Notes under the pieces: model-generated | The model's input: only the letters and a program-made list of their open reading frames with translations | The model's database searches: none | Told to the model about the DNA's origin: nothing | Program-made: the position numbers and the translations under genes | Part shown: positions 24,520 through 36,100 of the stretch, piece by piece | How positions within the stretch are numbered: position 1 is the first letter of the stretch | How the letters are laid out: each line of letters opens with the position of its first letter | Origin: Diphasiastrum complanatum | Lineage: Eukaryota; Streptophyta; Lycopodiopsida; Lycopodiales; Lycopodiaceae | Reading direction: 5' to 3' | Assembly (NCBI GenBank): GCA_029204225.1 | Contig: CM055092.1 | Location: 21,851,669-21,915,668, forward strand | Length of the DNA stretch: 64,000 bases

Positions 24520-26090
24520 GTGATAATTACGTTGAGTTCAATAAAATGGCACCAAAAAAAAACAATTGATATTGAAGAAGTTCCTATCAATGAGAATCCG
24601 CTTGGAACTGAGAAAATATTAACCAAGGTTTTAACTGCTATACAAGACAGTACCGAAGTGAATAAACAAACATGGCAGCAAATGCAGGAAAATTCAGATC
24701 GACATTGGGAAAAGATGTTAGAATTGATGATGTTGCGCTTTGAATCTGTGATGAGTACTACTTTACAAAAACAAGATGTTTATCAAAGTCAGAATCCTTC
24801 TTCTTTCTTTAATGCTTCAACGTTTAAAAATCCGGTTCAAGCTAGTTATGATCATCTGGAGACAGTGCAAAATAACAAGGGAAAGCAACAAGTATGTGAT
24901 GATCAACCTATTCGGTTGCAACCAACTGTTCCAACACCAAACGATTTTCCACTTCAAGCTTATGGACTTCATCCTGCTGGTGTGGCTGCTCAAGATCCAC
25001 AACAATGGGTACTACAAGAGCTAGAGTCATACAACAAATTGCCACCTCATTATCGGAATACTGTAAATTTTAATACTCATATGAGTATTATGATCGCGCT
25101 CAAAAGAATCAAGGGTTTAAGAGGGATGGTAATGATTTTAAAGATAAAATCTTCATGCCTAACTTCAGTGGAAACACCGATACTATAGAGGTGGAAGAAT
25201 GTTCTACAGAGCAGAATCCAGGGGCAAAGACAAGTTTCAAAGAGATTTAATGGATAAATATTTCCAATTATTTCCAAGGACTGATCAAGCGAAGATTGCT
25301 TATGCTTCACTACACTTCGAAGGTCCAGCTTATGTTTGGTGGAAGAAAGTCGAGGCTGATCCACATGTTCAACCAGCAATCTATAATTGGCTGCAGTTCA
25401 AACAATTGTGTACTAAGATTTTTTTGAATCCATTTCAAGAGAAAATGTTCTTTCAACGTTGGTGTTTAGTTCAACAAATGGGTTCAGTCCAAGATTATAA
25501 TCATGAATTCTGGCAATTGACACTTAAGGTCAAATTGGACGATAGTGCACATGTACATCGATATATACATGGGTTACAACCACAAATTGGAGTTGATGTG
25601 GAAGTAGCCAGATGTACAACTTTGGATTCAGCCATGCAATTAGCTTTGATCCATGTACAAAAATAACCTTCAATGGATAAAGAATACCAAAAACAAGGGA
25701 TGACTACAAGCAACACATCTTATAACACATTTGGGGCTCCGAAGTCTCAATCTGGTACCAGTCAGTTTTACAAGTCAAACATTTCGACTGGAGTCTTCAA
25801 GGATAACAAAAGTAACAATAATACCAACAAGGGTACTATTGTGCATTATCAACAAGGGTACTATTGTGCATTATCCAACAATTAAAGTTGGCGATAAACT
25901 TGGTACTAAAGCTGTTGGGAAGGGAACGATGTCTACGATGACAGGAAATCAAAAGACCAAACCAGTTTTGAGGTTATCAGACGAAAAGGTGAGAAAACTC
26001 CAAGCGTTGGGGCTTTGCTACAGATGTCAAGAAAGTATGACAAGGATCATTGGAAGGTGTGCAAATTTCGTAAACAAGAGACTCGTTTAA
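24520..26090 (+). pseudogene. Ty3/gypsy gag
   Basis: The N-terminal part (24545-25188) has IDIEEVPINENPLGTEKILT and Gln-rich text. An extra A in a run near 24554 probably displaced a MAPKKK-type start. After a frameshift near 25095, 25199-25666 holds the capsid core: LMDKYFQLFPRTDQAKIAYA, HFEGPAYVWW, WLQFKQLCTKIF and QDYNHEFWQLT. A Ser/Asn-rich linker follows. The nucleocapsid CCHC knuckle (LCYRCQEKYDKDHWKVCK) at about 26010-26070 is reached by another frameshift. Several shifts make it nonfunctional. Confidence 0.85.
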
Positions 26091-26263
26091 CATCTATGAC
26101 TAGAAATTCCAATGAGGAAAGTCATTCAGGTGATGAGGAAGTTGAAAATCTATTGAGTGAGGATGACATTCAAAGGCTGCAAGTACGTCAATGTGATTCA
26201 ATTGATGATGAAGAACTGCAGATTGATAACGGAGGATGACAGGAATGTGTCGATAGAAAGGGC

Positions 26264-26689
26264 GTGGATGTATCACTCATGTTCATGTCCTTAAACGCAT
26301 TTAATGGTTCTCATTCTGCTAGGACTTTTCGTGTTGAAGCAAAAATTAATGGTAGAGAAATTTATATTTTAGTTGATAGTGGTAGTACGCACAACTTTGT
26401 CAATAGTCGTTCAATCAGGAGTTGTAATATAGCTACTGTGAAGATTTTGAAGCCATTGAGAGTACAGATTGCTGATGGAAATTTTATCAATTGTAATAGA
26501 ATTACAACAGAATCCAAGATTCACATGGGTAACTATGAGTTTAAATCAAACTTCCATGTGGTCGACATGGGTCCTATCGACATGATACTTGGTGTCAAGT
26601 GGTTACAGACGTTGGGCGATATTCCCTTTAATTTTGAGCAGGGAACAATGCATTTCGCTCATTCAGGGAAGATCTTCGGAAATTCATAG
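26264..26689 (+). pseudogene. Ty3/gypsy aspartic protease
   Basis: The single open frame carries FRVEAKINGREIYILVDSGS followed by THNF, the retropepsin active-site box (intact DSG), and MILGVKWLQTLGDIPFNF, the typical flap/C-terminal signature. The fold is intact over 141 codons, but the surrounding polyprotein is broken. Confidence 0.9.
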
Positions 26690-28240
26690 TTGCAGGAAAG
26701 GAGAATCAGGTTCTTATTTATGCCTGATTATTAACGCACAAGATCGACGCATATCTCGGAAGCGTGTAGATATGTTCCTATTGAAAGTGGAAATGGATGA
26801 GGGTAAAATTAAAGAAGTCGATGGAAAGCCTATGAATACAAGGATACAACAAGTTTTGGACAAGTATAAAGATGTGTTTCCAAACACACTACCAAAAGGG
26901 GATCCTCCAACCAGATTTGTGGACCATGTCATAGAACTTGAACCCGGTTCAAAGCCAATCAATATTCCTCCTTACAGGTTATCATAACTAGAAAGGGACA
27001 AAGTTCAAAAACAAGTCCAGGAATTACTTGATTAGGAGTTCATTAGTTTGAGCAAATCATCCTTCGCCTCACCCATTATTCTGGTTAAAAAGAAGGATGG
27101 TACATTTCGAATGTGCATAGATTATCCTGCACTCAATAAGATTACCATCAAGAATAGATTCCCAATCCCTTGGGTCGATGACTTATTAGATGCCCTTAAA
27201 GGAGCACAGGTGTTTTCAAAGATTGATCTTTGTTCTGGGTATCATCAAATTAAGGTAAGCGGGGAGGATCAACACAAGACTACTTTTTGAACAGACATGG
27301 GGCATTATCAATTCAAAGTTATGTCTTTTGGTTTAACAAATGCATCGACTACCTTTCAAGCATTGATGAATCGAATCTTTGGGACATACTTGTACAAATT
27401 CATCTTGGTATTCTTTGATGACATACTGATTTATAGCCGAAACTTAAAAGAACATGCTCAACACCTGGAAGTGGTTTTGGAATTGTTGCGGGAATATAAG
27501 TTGTTCGCCAAGATGTCAAAGTGTGAGTTTGCACAACAAGAGATTGAGTAGTTGGGGCATATGGTGACTAAAGATGGCATTAAGGTGGATCAACGTAAGG
27601 TCGAAGTGATTAAAAATTGGAAGAGCCCTAAAACTTTGCGACATTTAAGAGGATTTTTGGGATTTGCATCTTATTATCGACAATTTATTTTCAATTTTTC
27701 AAGGATAGCAGCAGCGCTCACACACTTGTTGCGAAAAGGAAAATTCAAATGGAGTGAAGATGCTCAGAGAAGCTTCGATCAATTAAAAGAGGCCTTGGTG
27801 AATGCTCCAATTTTGGTACAACCAGACTTCAATTTACCTTTCAAGGTGACTGTTGATGCAAGTGGAAGTGGATTAGGAGCCATACTAAGTCATAAGGATG
27901 GTGTGATTGCCTATGAGAGTCAAAAATTGACCGACAAGGAGATGTCATATCCTATGCATGACAAGGAAATCTTAGCTATAGTTCATGCCTTGAAAAAATT
28001 GTGACATTACCTTTATGGGTCGAAATTCATCATTAAAAGTGATCACCATAGCCTTAAGCATTTCTTAAGTCAGAGGCAGCTTACGGACAAACAAAAGAGA
28101 TGGTTGGCACAAGTTCAAGCATATGACTTTGTTATTGAATATCTCAAAGGCAGGGAAAACCAAGTTGCTGATGCTTTATCAAGGTTGTGGAGAATGCAAA
28201 TGAGTGATATAGGCGAATCCTTAGAGGAGTATATAAGACA
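26690..28240 (+). pseudogene. Ty3/gypsy reverse transcriptase and RNase H
   Basis: Pre-RT is VLDKYKDVFPNTLPKGDPP. RT motifs are ASPIILVKKKDGTFRMCIDY, NKITIKNRFPIPWVDDLLD, FSKIDLCSGYHQIKV, MSFGLTNASTTFQALMNRIF and LVFFDDILIYS. RNase H motifs are FKVTVDASGSGLGAILSH, EILAIVHALKKL, FIIKSDHHSLKHFL and EYLKGRENQVADALSRL. Stops at 26986, 27031, 27288, 27549 and 28002 break it, and at least two sit where Arg CGA is normal (TGA here). At about 28240 similarity ends and a different element's integrase begins. Confidence 0.92.
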
Positions 28241-28860
28241 TCGCAAAAGTTCCTCATACTATCCACTTTGCAATGGCCAGGCGGAATCCACAAATAAAAT
28301 TCTATGTGGAATTCTCACCAAAACCGTCGAATCTAGCCGATCTGATTGGGAACTCAAACTCCATGCTGCTCTCTGGGCTTATCGCACCACCCCGAAGCGA
28401 GCTACAAGGTTAACCCCTTTCCAGCTCACATATGGCCAAGAAGCCGTTATGCCTATGGAATTCCATATTCCCTCCCTTCGAGTAGCCTATAACCTTGAGC
28501 TTGATACTCACCAGAATCTAGCAAACGGGTTATTCCATATGGTGCAACTATGTGAAACACGACGGATCAGCATCCATGCTCAACAAGTCCACAAACGATG
28601 ACAAAAAGCATGGCATGATCAATCATTGAAACTTAGAGACTTCCAGGTTGGAGATAAGGTCCTGCTATATCAAGCCAAAGCCTTCAAAGACAAACTGACA
28701 TTTTTTGGCCAAGGACCTTACATCATTAAAAAAATCTAAGCCTCTGGATATGTACAACTCCAAACCCTTCAAGGTGATATCCTCGACACTATGGTCAATG
28801 GGAGTCGACTGAGAAAGTACAATGAACCTTGTTTTTATCTTGATATGTATTTAGTTGTTT
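28241..28860 (+). pseudogene. Integrase C-terminal half of a second Ty3/gypsy element
   Basis: Starts abruptly with YYPLCNGQAESTNKIL, then LWAYRTTPKRATRLTPFQLT, YGQEAVMPMEF and, past a stop at 28599, LRDFQVGDKVLLYQAK, FFGQGPYIIKKI and SRLRKYNEP. The wording NGQAES plus LWAYRTTP is typical of Tat/Athila-like elements, whereas the RT upstream is from a different context. The catalytic Glu region is present, but the zinc finger and the first two catalytic Asp residues are absent. Confidence 0.85.
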
Positions 28861-29526
28861 TCTTTCCTACTGTTTTTTTCTTCATTTTTTATTGCCTGCC
28901 TGCCATTTTGACAACATTTTTGTTGTGCTTTCTTGTTCAAACCATCAAGATACTATCAGATCAGGTATATCAACCGTCTTCTTTAAGAAAACCACAAAAG
29001 CCATTAGTTTCAGAAGAATTGTTTCATATCATCTTAGATAGAATTTGCCTAAGCTCTTTTTTACAGAACACGATTCATTTTTGGCCTCCGCGAATTCTAT
29101 CTCAGAGAAATTTTTTTCTAAAAATAAAAAAATGTAGTTTTTTTTTCATCAGATCTCCATTTTTAGTTTTCGCAGACAATTCGCTGGAGCTCAAAATGAT
29201 TGCCACGATTTCTCTGTCATCTCTATGAATTTTGATCAGACACAGTTTTGCAGTTCAGTCATTTTTTCTCTTTTGGCATAAAAAAATCACTTACAAGAAT
29301 TCGCAGACTCTCAAAATGTTGCCTCAAAATTCACGACCATTATTACCAAATCATAGACACTGAGGACAATTTTTGAGTGAAGTTGCGAATTCCTGCCAAA
29401 AAAAAGTCTATATATAGTCCTCCACCCTTCTCTCCACGAGTTCATTTTGGATTGCTGCTCTCGAGTTCATGTCAAAAATTTTCAAAATTTTCAAAATTCT
29501 TAGAACAATCTAAAATCACTACTATC

Positions 29527-31290
29527 ATGGCTTCCCGCGATTCCTCGCTCAATTTGCATCGCCGTAAACCCCCTCATCCTTATTCAGGAGATATTTTTAT
29601 GATCTGTATCAAGAATTATGCCGATCAGCTCACCCTGGCCAAGGATATCTTCACAAACCTTGGCTTTGATCTGACACTTTTCTGGGACCAGCAGAGCGAG
29701 AGCCTCATACGAGCAGCCTACTCCACCTATTCGGATAAATTCCAAACTTTTCGGATTACATCCAAGAGTGGCAGCTATACCATCATCATTGTCTCTCCTG
29801 GGGATCTCCAGAGCATTGGCTTCCCTAATCTCGGAGAGAAAATCCATGGAAAGGGCACCAGCTATGATGCCAAGTACTTCACAAAGTTTCTGACAAAGGA
29901 TGACAAAACCATTGCCGAAACCAATGACAGGATCGCCATCCACCTCATCACAGATCCTCATCTACAGGTCGCCTCAGAAATCCTTGTCACCACAGTCAAA
30001 GTACATACCGCCAAGATGGATCGCATACCACCGAGCGACCTGTTTTCTTTCACCATGGACGATCCCACTCAAAATTACAAGTGGGCTGAGATGGTAGTAG
30101 AGAAGCTGTGCGGAGCTCTGAAAGCCAGAAAACCAACTACCAAATGTGGGTATCTCCTCCACATGTTGGTCACAAAACAATTGGGGTCTAGGGCGGCTGC
30201 TGCCATCAAGGAACTGGATCATCTCTATCCAAGCACAAAAAAGCGAGCCACCCCCCAACCGACAGCAGAACCGGTCTCACCAGCCCCACCTACTAAGAAG
30301 CGGAAAGGGAAGGTGATCAGCACAAAAGCCGATGTCCCTCACAACCTTCTATTTAGTGACATCGGGACGGAATATGCTGAATCCGGAGGGAGCAATCTAT
30401 TCGGCACTCTAGGGGGACAATATACTATACGTCAATTCGACGATGGTGCCATGGCGGACCTTCAGAAAGAAAAAGCAAGGCTGGAGGAGGAAAACAAACA
30501 ACAACAGTTGCAGATCCAGAACCCCACGAATTACAATCAACAATAGCAGCAGATGCTACTCCACCTCCAGAACCAGCTCCAACTAAAGGTATCCAACATG
30601 CAGCAAACCATCGATACCCTCAAAGCTGAAAAGGATGAGGTTGTAGCAGATGCACAAGCAGCACGTTCCGCTATGAAGGAACTATTGGAATCGGTGTACT
30701 TAAATGACTTCGCACCACCAGCTATTCCTGAGGGAACTGCCATTCTAGTGGTGGCCTATCAAACGCTAGCCCAAAAGTTGAAAGCCACGATGGAGCAACA
30801 CTCAAAATTACAACAATCATACCTTGCTTCCGTTGAGGCCCTGAACCAGCACATAGCCACCCTAGAAGAACGCTTAAAGGCCATTGTCCAGTCGACACCA
30901 TCAGTTCATGCAAAGCAAGCCCAATTCCATGATTCGGGGCACCACTTTGATGGACCAGATGGTGAAAATGAAGCAGGATTCCAACAGCCTCCCCCTGCAA
31001 CTCAAGGCTCCTCATTTCAAGGCCAACCCCTAGGGCAAGGAGCTCAAACACCAACCAATCCGTCAGGCTCTGGGGTACCAGCTCCCAACATTATCTTTTT
31101 CCTTCCACCGCTTCTAACCCTTTCGACACCACTAACCCCCCCTTCATTCCACGACAATTTTCTCCTGAGTCACAAAGAATTGCTGAAGCTAACCCCTCGC
31201 CTCCTCTTTCTCCTGAACCCGATCCACAAATTCAACACGAGGTTGCCTCTGAAGCACCAACCATCCGGCATAGAATCACACCCCTAGAAC
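29527..31290 (+). pseudogene. Additional ORF after integrase, with one internal amber stop
   Basis: From ATG at 29527 an open frame runs to TAG at 30544-30546 and continues in the same frame to about 31287. The N-terminal two thirds reads like a folded domain (NYADQLTLAKDIFTNLGFDL, FRITSKSGSYTIIIVSPGDL). A basic PPTKKRKGK stretch at about 30287-30312 resembles a nuclear localisation signal. A Gln/Glu/Lys-rich coiled-coil segment spans the stop (30460-30640). The tail is Pro/Gln-rich. The CAG-rich context (CAA TAG CAG CAG) suggests a CAG-to-TAG change. No family is recognised. It occupies the same position as the frame at 20837-22085 but I see no clear sequence similarity between them. Confidence 0.6.
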
Positions 31291-31747
31291 CGAACAAGGA
31301 GTTGCACGTCTCTCAAGAGTTTGCCAAGAAATATCCAACCACAAAAGAGCGAGGTGGCTACATCCTGCCAGATCTGGACCAGAGTAAAACACATAATAGC
31401 TTGAGGGAAGGTTCTCGGGCCTCCTCTTGCCTCCTTTCATTGGCCTTTAATTGTGGCATGGTTTGATTTGTTTATTGCTTAGTTTAGCCGCAATTCTTAT
31501 TATCTCCCTTTGGGTGTTAAGTAGGATTTAGCAATTTTGCTAGTTGGGTCTGCCTTAGCAAGGATTTTTATTGTTGTTACTAAATAGCTTTATTTCCATT
31601 TCGGGCACTAGTTGGGTAAGCCTTAGTGCTCTCATTCCTGTTGATTCTTTCCGTATTTCCGTTGAAGCTTATTATAGAAACTTAAAAAGTAGATGATTCT
31701 CTACATTCCTATAATACACCCGTAAGTAGATCTAGCCACCGCACACA
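31291..31747. other. No gene; 3' region of the Ty3 fragment
   Basis: Coding-like text continues briefly in another frame (KELHVSQEFAKKYPTTKERG near 31300-31360), so the extra ORF may end with a frameshift. A purine tract GAGGGAAGG at about 31402 may be a polypurine tract. No LTR is defined. Confidence 0.35.
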
Positions 31748-32240
31748 CTAGAAATACTTCCAACATAATCTAACCCGATATGGATGCGGAAGATAAATTT
31801 TCTTCACCATCACTTGGGAAAAAGCTTCTTTTACTATTCTAAAAAAAGTAGAATAATCATTTCTGCTAATCCCAGATACATCACATGCACCTTGTATCAC
31901 ATTCACATCCAAGTATGATTGACCCTTAATCAAAACAGTCTCTACAATTTCATTTTTCATTTTTTTCAAACCGAGCATGTTTTATCATTTCCTTTGTTGA
32001 CTTTCTTGGTAAAACATGACTTAAAGATGATCCAATGCATGAACGATCTGTTAAATAGTTCTTTGCCACCAAACATGATCTGCAACAAACATATGAAACT
32101 CAAATTATATTCAATGAATAAATCATCCATGTTATCTAGTGCAAATCAAACTTAAATGACATATACAGACCAAATAAGCAGTTTATATGACAACATACTT
32201 GAATGCTCGAATTCTTTTTTTTTATTGCCGCTATGTGTAG
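31748..32240 (-). pseudogene. Relic of an unrecognised spliced gene (copy of the one at 57136-57690)
   Basis: A short upstream exon ends KRIRAFK. It is followed by a 119-bp intron (32198-32080, GTATGT...TGCAG). The next exon reads SCLVAKNYLTD, SCIGSSLSHVLPRKSTKEM, then after a frameshift MKNEIVETVLIKGQSYLDV and NVIQGACD. The copy at 57.2-57.7 kb has the same order and the same intron position (KRRIRTFK, STLVVEDHLADE, TTLFQGACD). After GACD this copy continues VSGISRNDYSTFFRIVKEAF and LPHPYRVRLCWK. Function unknown. Confidence 0.6.
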
Positions 32241-32659
32241 ATAAGTCATTAATATTCTTCATTGGTAAACAATGTTAATCACAAATTGCATGCATAAATA
32301 TTTTGGTGGTTTTCTTCTTTACGGGTCATATTTGTATATTTACCATTACAACTAGTCTTTGGTATATGACCTTTTGAAAATATTGCTAGCAATATGCTAG
32401 TTTATTGTTGCTTTTTTTCTTTCCAACTGTTGATTGTTGATCTATAGTTTCTTGACAAGCTTGCTTGTCAATATGCTAAAGCTCATGAGATATGAAAAAA
32501 TAGAACAAAATATTAAATAAGCAACTATTGTTATTTATGTTAAAAGTGCAGTAATCTTCACGAAAGTTTTCACGTAATGTATTTCTTTATTGTGATTATG
32601 TTATTGTTGTCTTACTTTGCACCAAATCTTAGTCAATGACATTTTTGTTTTTCAAAAGA

Positions 32660-32800
32660 TTTGTTTTTCCATTGTTAAGTGCCATCTTCACCATTCATGG
32701 CAAGAAAAAACTTTGTTTTTTCATAGCTGAATGTCATCTTCGTGGCAAGGAAACGATTCCGTTTTCATAGTTGAATGCCATCTTCATGGCAAGGTTGTTG
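32660..32800. repeat. Degenerate tandem repeat, about 46 bp, three units
   Basis: Units centred on TTTTCATAGYTGAATGYCAT followed by CTTCRTGGCAAGG. They directly precede the foldback. Confidence 0.7.
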
Positions 32801-32810
32801 TGGTATAAGT

Positions 32811-32919
32811 ATAGGGAAAGGCCCCCGTCGAGGGCCTTCCGCGATGGGAGGTGCCCGAGGGTGGCAGCCTGAGGGCACCTCCCATTGCGAAAGGCCTTTG
32901 AGCGGGGGTCTTCCCCTAT
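32811..32919. repeat. GC-rich foldback: 46-47-bp arms, 16-bp loop
   Basis: The left arm, 32811-32856, begins ATAGGGAAAGGCCCCCG and ends GATGGGAGGTGCCC. The right arm, 32873-32919, is its reverse complement with a few mismatches. The loop is 32857-32872. Weaker pairing continues outward to about 32798 and 32932. It stands out as GC-rich in AT-rich DNA. Confidence 0.9.
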
Positions 32920-32932
32920 TGTGATAACCAAC

Positions 32933-33149
32933 ATATTTTATTTTTGACTAAAACCATACCTGTGATTTTCTAAAAATAAAACCACTTTCTAAAAATAAAA
33001 AACTTGAAATATAAACTAGTTAGATTTTCTAAAAGATAGTGATACCTAGATTATCACAACTTTTTTAAAATAACAAATGAACCTTACAAAATTATAGTGT
33101 GTTTTTATAACTATCTAAAAATAGCAACTCGTACAAATCCTTATTCTCA
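32933..33149. other. AT-rich flank, no gene
   Basis: Short A/T-rich direct repeats (TTTCTAAAAATAAAA type). It is probably the DNA into which the LINE inserted. Confidence 0.4.
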
Positions 33150-36100
33150 TATGGGGTCTTCTGCTTCACAAGCTCCTGTTGCACCTGCTACGACCATTAC
33201 CAAAAAAACGTTCCACTAGTGGTAAGCCTTGGACAGACTTACGACTTTTAAGTGAGATCTCCATTCTAAGATCCTTTCTAGTCTACCTGTTTACGAAGCA
33301 ATTTTTTCAATGCATCCTCCACCTTCTCCTTCCTCTATTTCTGTGCCAAAATGAATGTTTATTCTTGGAATGTACGAGGTTTGAATGACCCGGTACGTCG
33401 TTCCTGTCAAGCTCAGGTCTTGGCATCATATCCTTCTAGGAATGTCCTCATTGCTTTGCAAGAAACTATACTTCGAGAGTTTAATCATCATTGCCTTATC
33501 AAGAAGTTCACCGCTTCCTATCACTATGGTGTTTCTCTGGCTCAAGGTACCCGTCGGGGTCCAGTTGTTTTGATTTAGCTAGTAAGTGGGTTTGCTTTAC
33601 CTCTACAAGTTAGGTTTTACCTTTTCTATCCTTAACATTTATGCTCCTTCTCTTACCTCTGATCGCACCAATTTCTGGTCTTCCTTGCCACCTATCCTTG
33701 ATGAACGTCTCATTGTCCTGGGTGACTTCAAGTAGTATCTTGACCTCTCTGATGGTCCCCATGCTATTTCCCCTTTGGAGACTGCTGCTTGGCTTTCCTT
33801 TCAGTCCTCCCACTCTCTAATGATGCTTGTCATGTCCTACAACAGTTCCCTCATCGCACTTGGACTAATTGTCGTGTGGGTCCTATCCTTTGTTCCACTA
33901 GGCTTGATCATTTTTACCTTTTCTCTTCTAGCAATTGGCTGCGTTTGTTGAAGGCTGAAACCCATCACTTTACTGCTCTTTCTAACCACAGTCCAATCAT
34001 GCTAAGGTATTTCTTTCACGCCCTCCCATCCCATCCCTTTTACTCCCCTTATGTCATGAATTCTTACCTTCTTTCCTCACCCCCTCTACTTGTGGCTCTT
34101 CAGGCCAACCTTGCGTCTGATCTCTCCTTTTTCAGATTTTCTGAATTCGACCCAGCAGGCAGATTTTCATCAGCCAGCAAAGATACCTCACCACTGCTTT
34201 TCTTCTCAACATTGGTAAGTCTTGTACTCACTCCCATTCCAGATTCAAGACTTTGGCTATTACCCTCCTTTAGGGAATTGTTGCTTCCCAAGATTCGGCC
34301 CATGACTCCACTCTTTATTCTGATCTACAACTTTGTTATCAAGTCATCCTTCGCCACCATGACAATCATGTTGTAGTTGGCTTATACTTCGTTCCAAGCT
34401 TAATTGGCTCCGCCATGGTGACCTCCTGTCCTCTTTTTTCTTTTGCACTCTGTGTCCTAGACATTCCTCAGCCTTTGTTCACGTTCTTTTGGTTTCGGGT
34501 TCGACCATTACTGATTCTCCTTTGATGGTCCAAGCTTTTGTTTCTCTTTTTCAATCTTTCTAACTTGCTTCCCCTCCGAATCCCGATTGCGTCGTTTCTT
34601 TTTGTTATACCAAACACTCACTCTCCCTTGATCAGATTGCAACACTTGATGAGCCATTTTCTTTATCGCTTCATGATGCTCTTCTTTACTTGCCACTTGG
34701 TAAGTCGGTCATTCTCTTTTTTTATCAAACTTTGGCTGCTCTTGGGCCCGAGTTTGCTTCACCTGGATCAACAAGCTTTCTCTACTTCTTACTTGCCTGC
34801 CCAAATCTATGAAGGCCTGGTTAGCTAAGTCTTTTTCGCCTCTTTTTTTGTTAGACTTTCGTCCTCTTACAATGCTTAATACCTCTTATAAGATTCTGCC
34901 AAAGCCATGGCCAGACGTATTTCCCCACTCCTGCACTCCCAGCTTTCTCCTGAACACTTTGGCTTTGTTAAAGGCCGAAATATTATGGATTTCATACTTA
35001 ATGTTTGGGCGGCAGTTGATTCTTTGGCTAATTTTGTTGTTCCCTCCCTCATCCTCCATTTGGATCTTGATAAAGCCTTTGATAGAATCAGTTGGGCTTC
35101 CTTGCCTCCAGCCAGCAGGCCCTCAGCTTTCCCCCTTTCTTCTTGTGTTTTGTATGTACCCTGTATTCTTCCTCCTCCTTGAAGATCCTTTTTAACGGGT
35201 GTCTTTCTGATGGCCACCTTTTCCTCTTGTGGCATTCGACAGGGCTGCCCTTTGTCTCCCATGTTGTTTGCCATTGTTATTGAACTTCTTCTTTTTGCTT
35301 TTCACCATGCAGCCTCTATTCACCTCATTTCTCCAGTCATTTCTCCTTTGGGAGTACTCTTGCACCAACTATTTGCTGACGATGTTACCTTATTCTCTCT
35401 GCTCTCTGAGACTCATGTTCGACACCTTCTTTCCCTCTTCGACGAATTATGTTATTGCTCTTCCTCTCTTCTTAGTTTTAAAAAGTTCAAGCTTCACGTC
35501 ATCCACAATTCTGTTCCTCTCTGGGTTTTCAAGTTGTCCCTCATGGCACTATTCGGCTGGTAGGCGCTCCCTTTGTGTTCATTTGTCCTCTGCCCAACGT
35601 TCGCAATGGTTCCTCCATTCCTTTACAATCAAAATTGCTTCTTGGGACCCTCGATTTATGTCTTTTCCTTCTCAGGTTTTGGTTGTCCGTCACATTCTCT
35701 CCGCCTAGTCTTCTTTTCTTCTCTCTTTGTTGCTACTCGCTCTCTCCATGATTCCATTGCTAAAATCCTTCGCCGTTTCCTTTGGGCCGAAAATGTCCTC
35801 TCCTCTCTTGGTCTATTTGTTTTTTTTTGCCCCCACGGAGGATGGCGAACTTGGTATTCCTGACCCTTACCTCAAAAATCTCTCCTCAATGCTTCGTCGC
35901 CTTTTTTCCCTTGCTCTTCCGTCCCACCATTGGCACGCCCTTATGCTCTCCTAGGAATATGACTTCTACTACAATTGTCCCTCACCTTCTTTGTCCTCTT
36001 CCCACTTTCACCAAACTCCTTTCCTTTGGCTGCATTTCCGTTTTAAAGGGCCCTTTGTCTTGAATTAGAACCCTGCTCATATGTTCTTGGAATTTCGCTC

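Noticed and set aside
32811-32919. Calling the foldback a miRNA gene
   Set aside because: No small-RNA evidence is available, and the length and GC content fit a foldback transposon as well.
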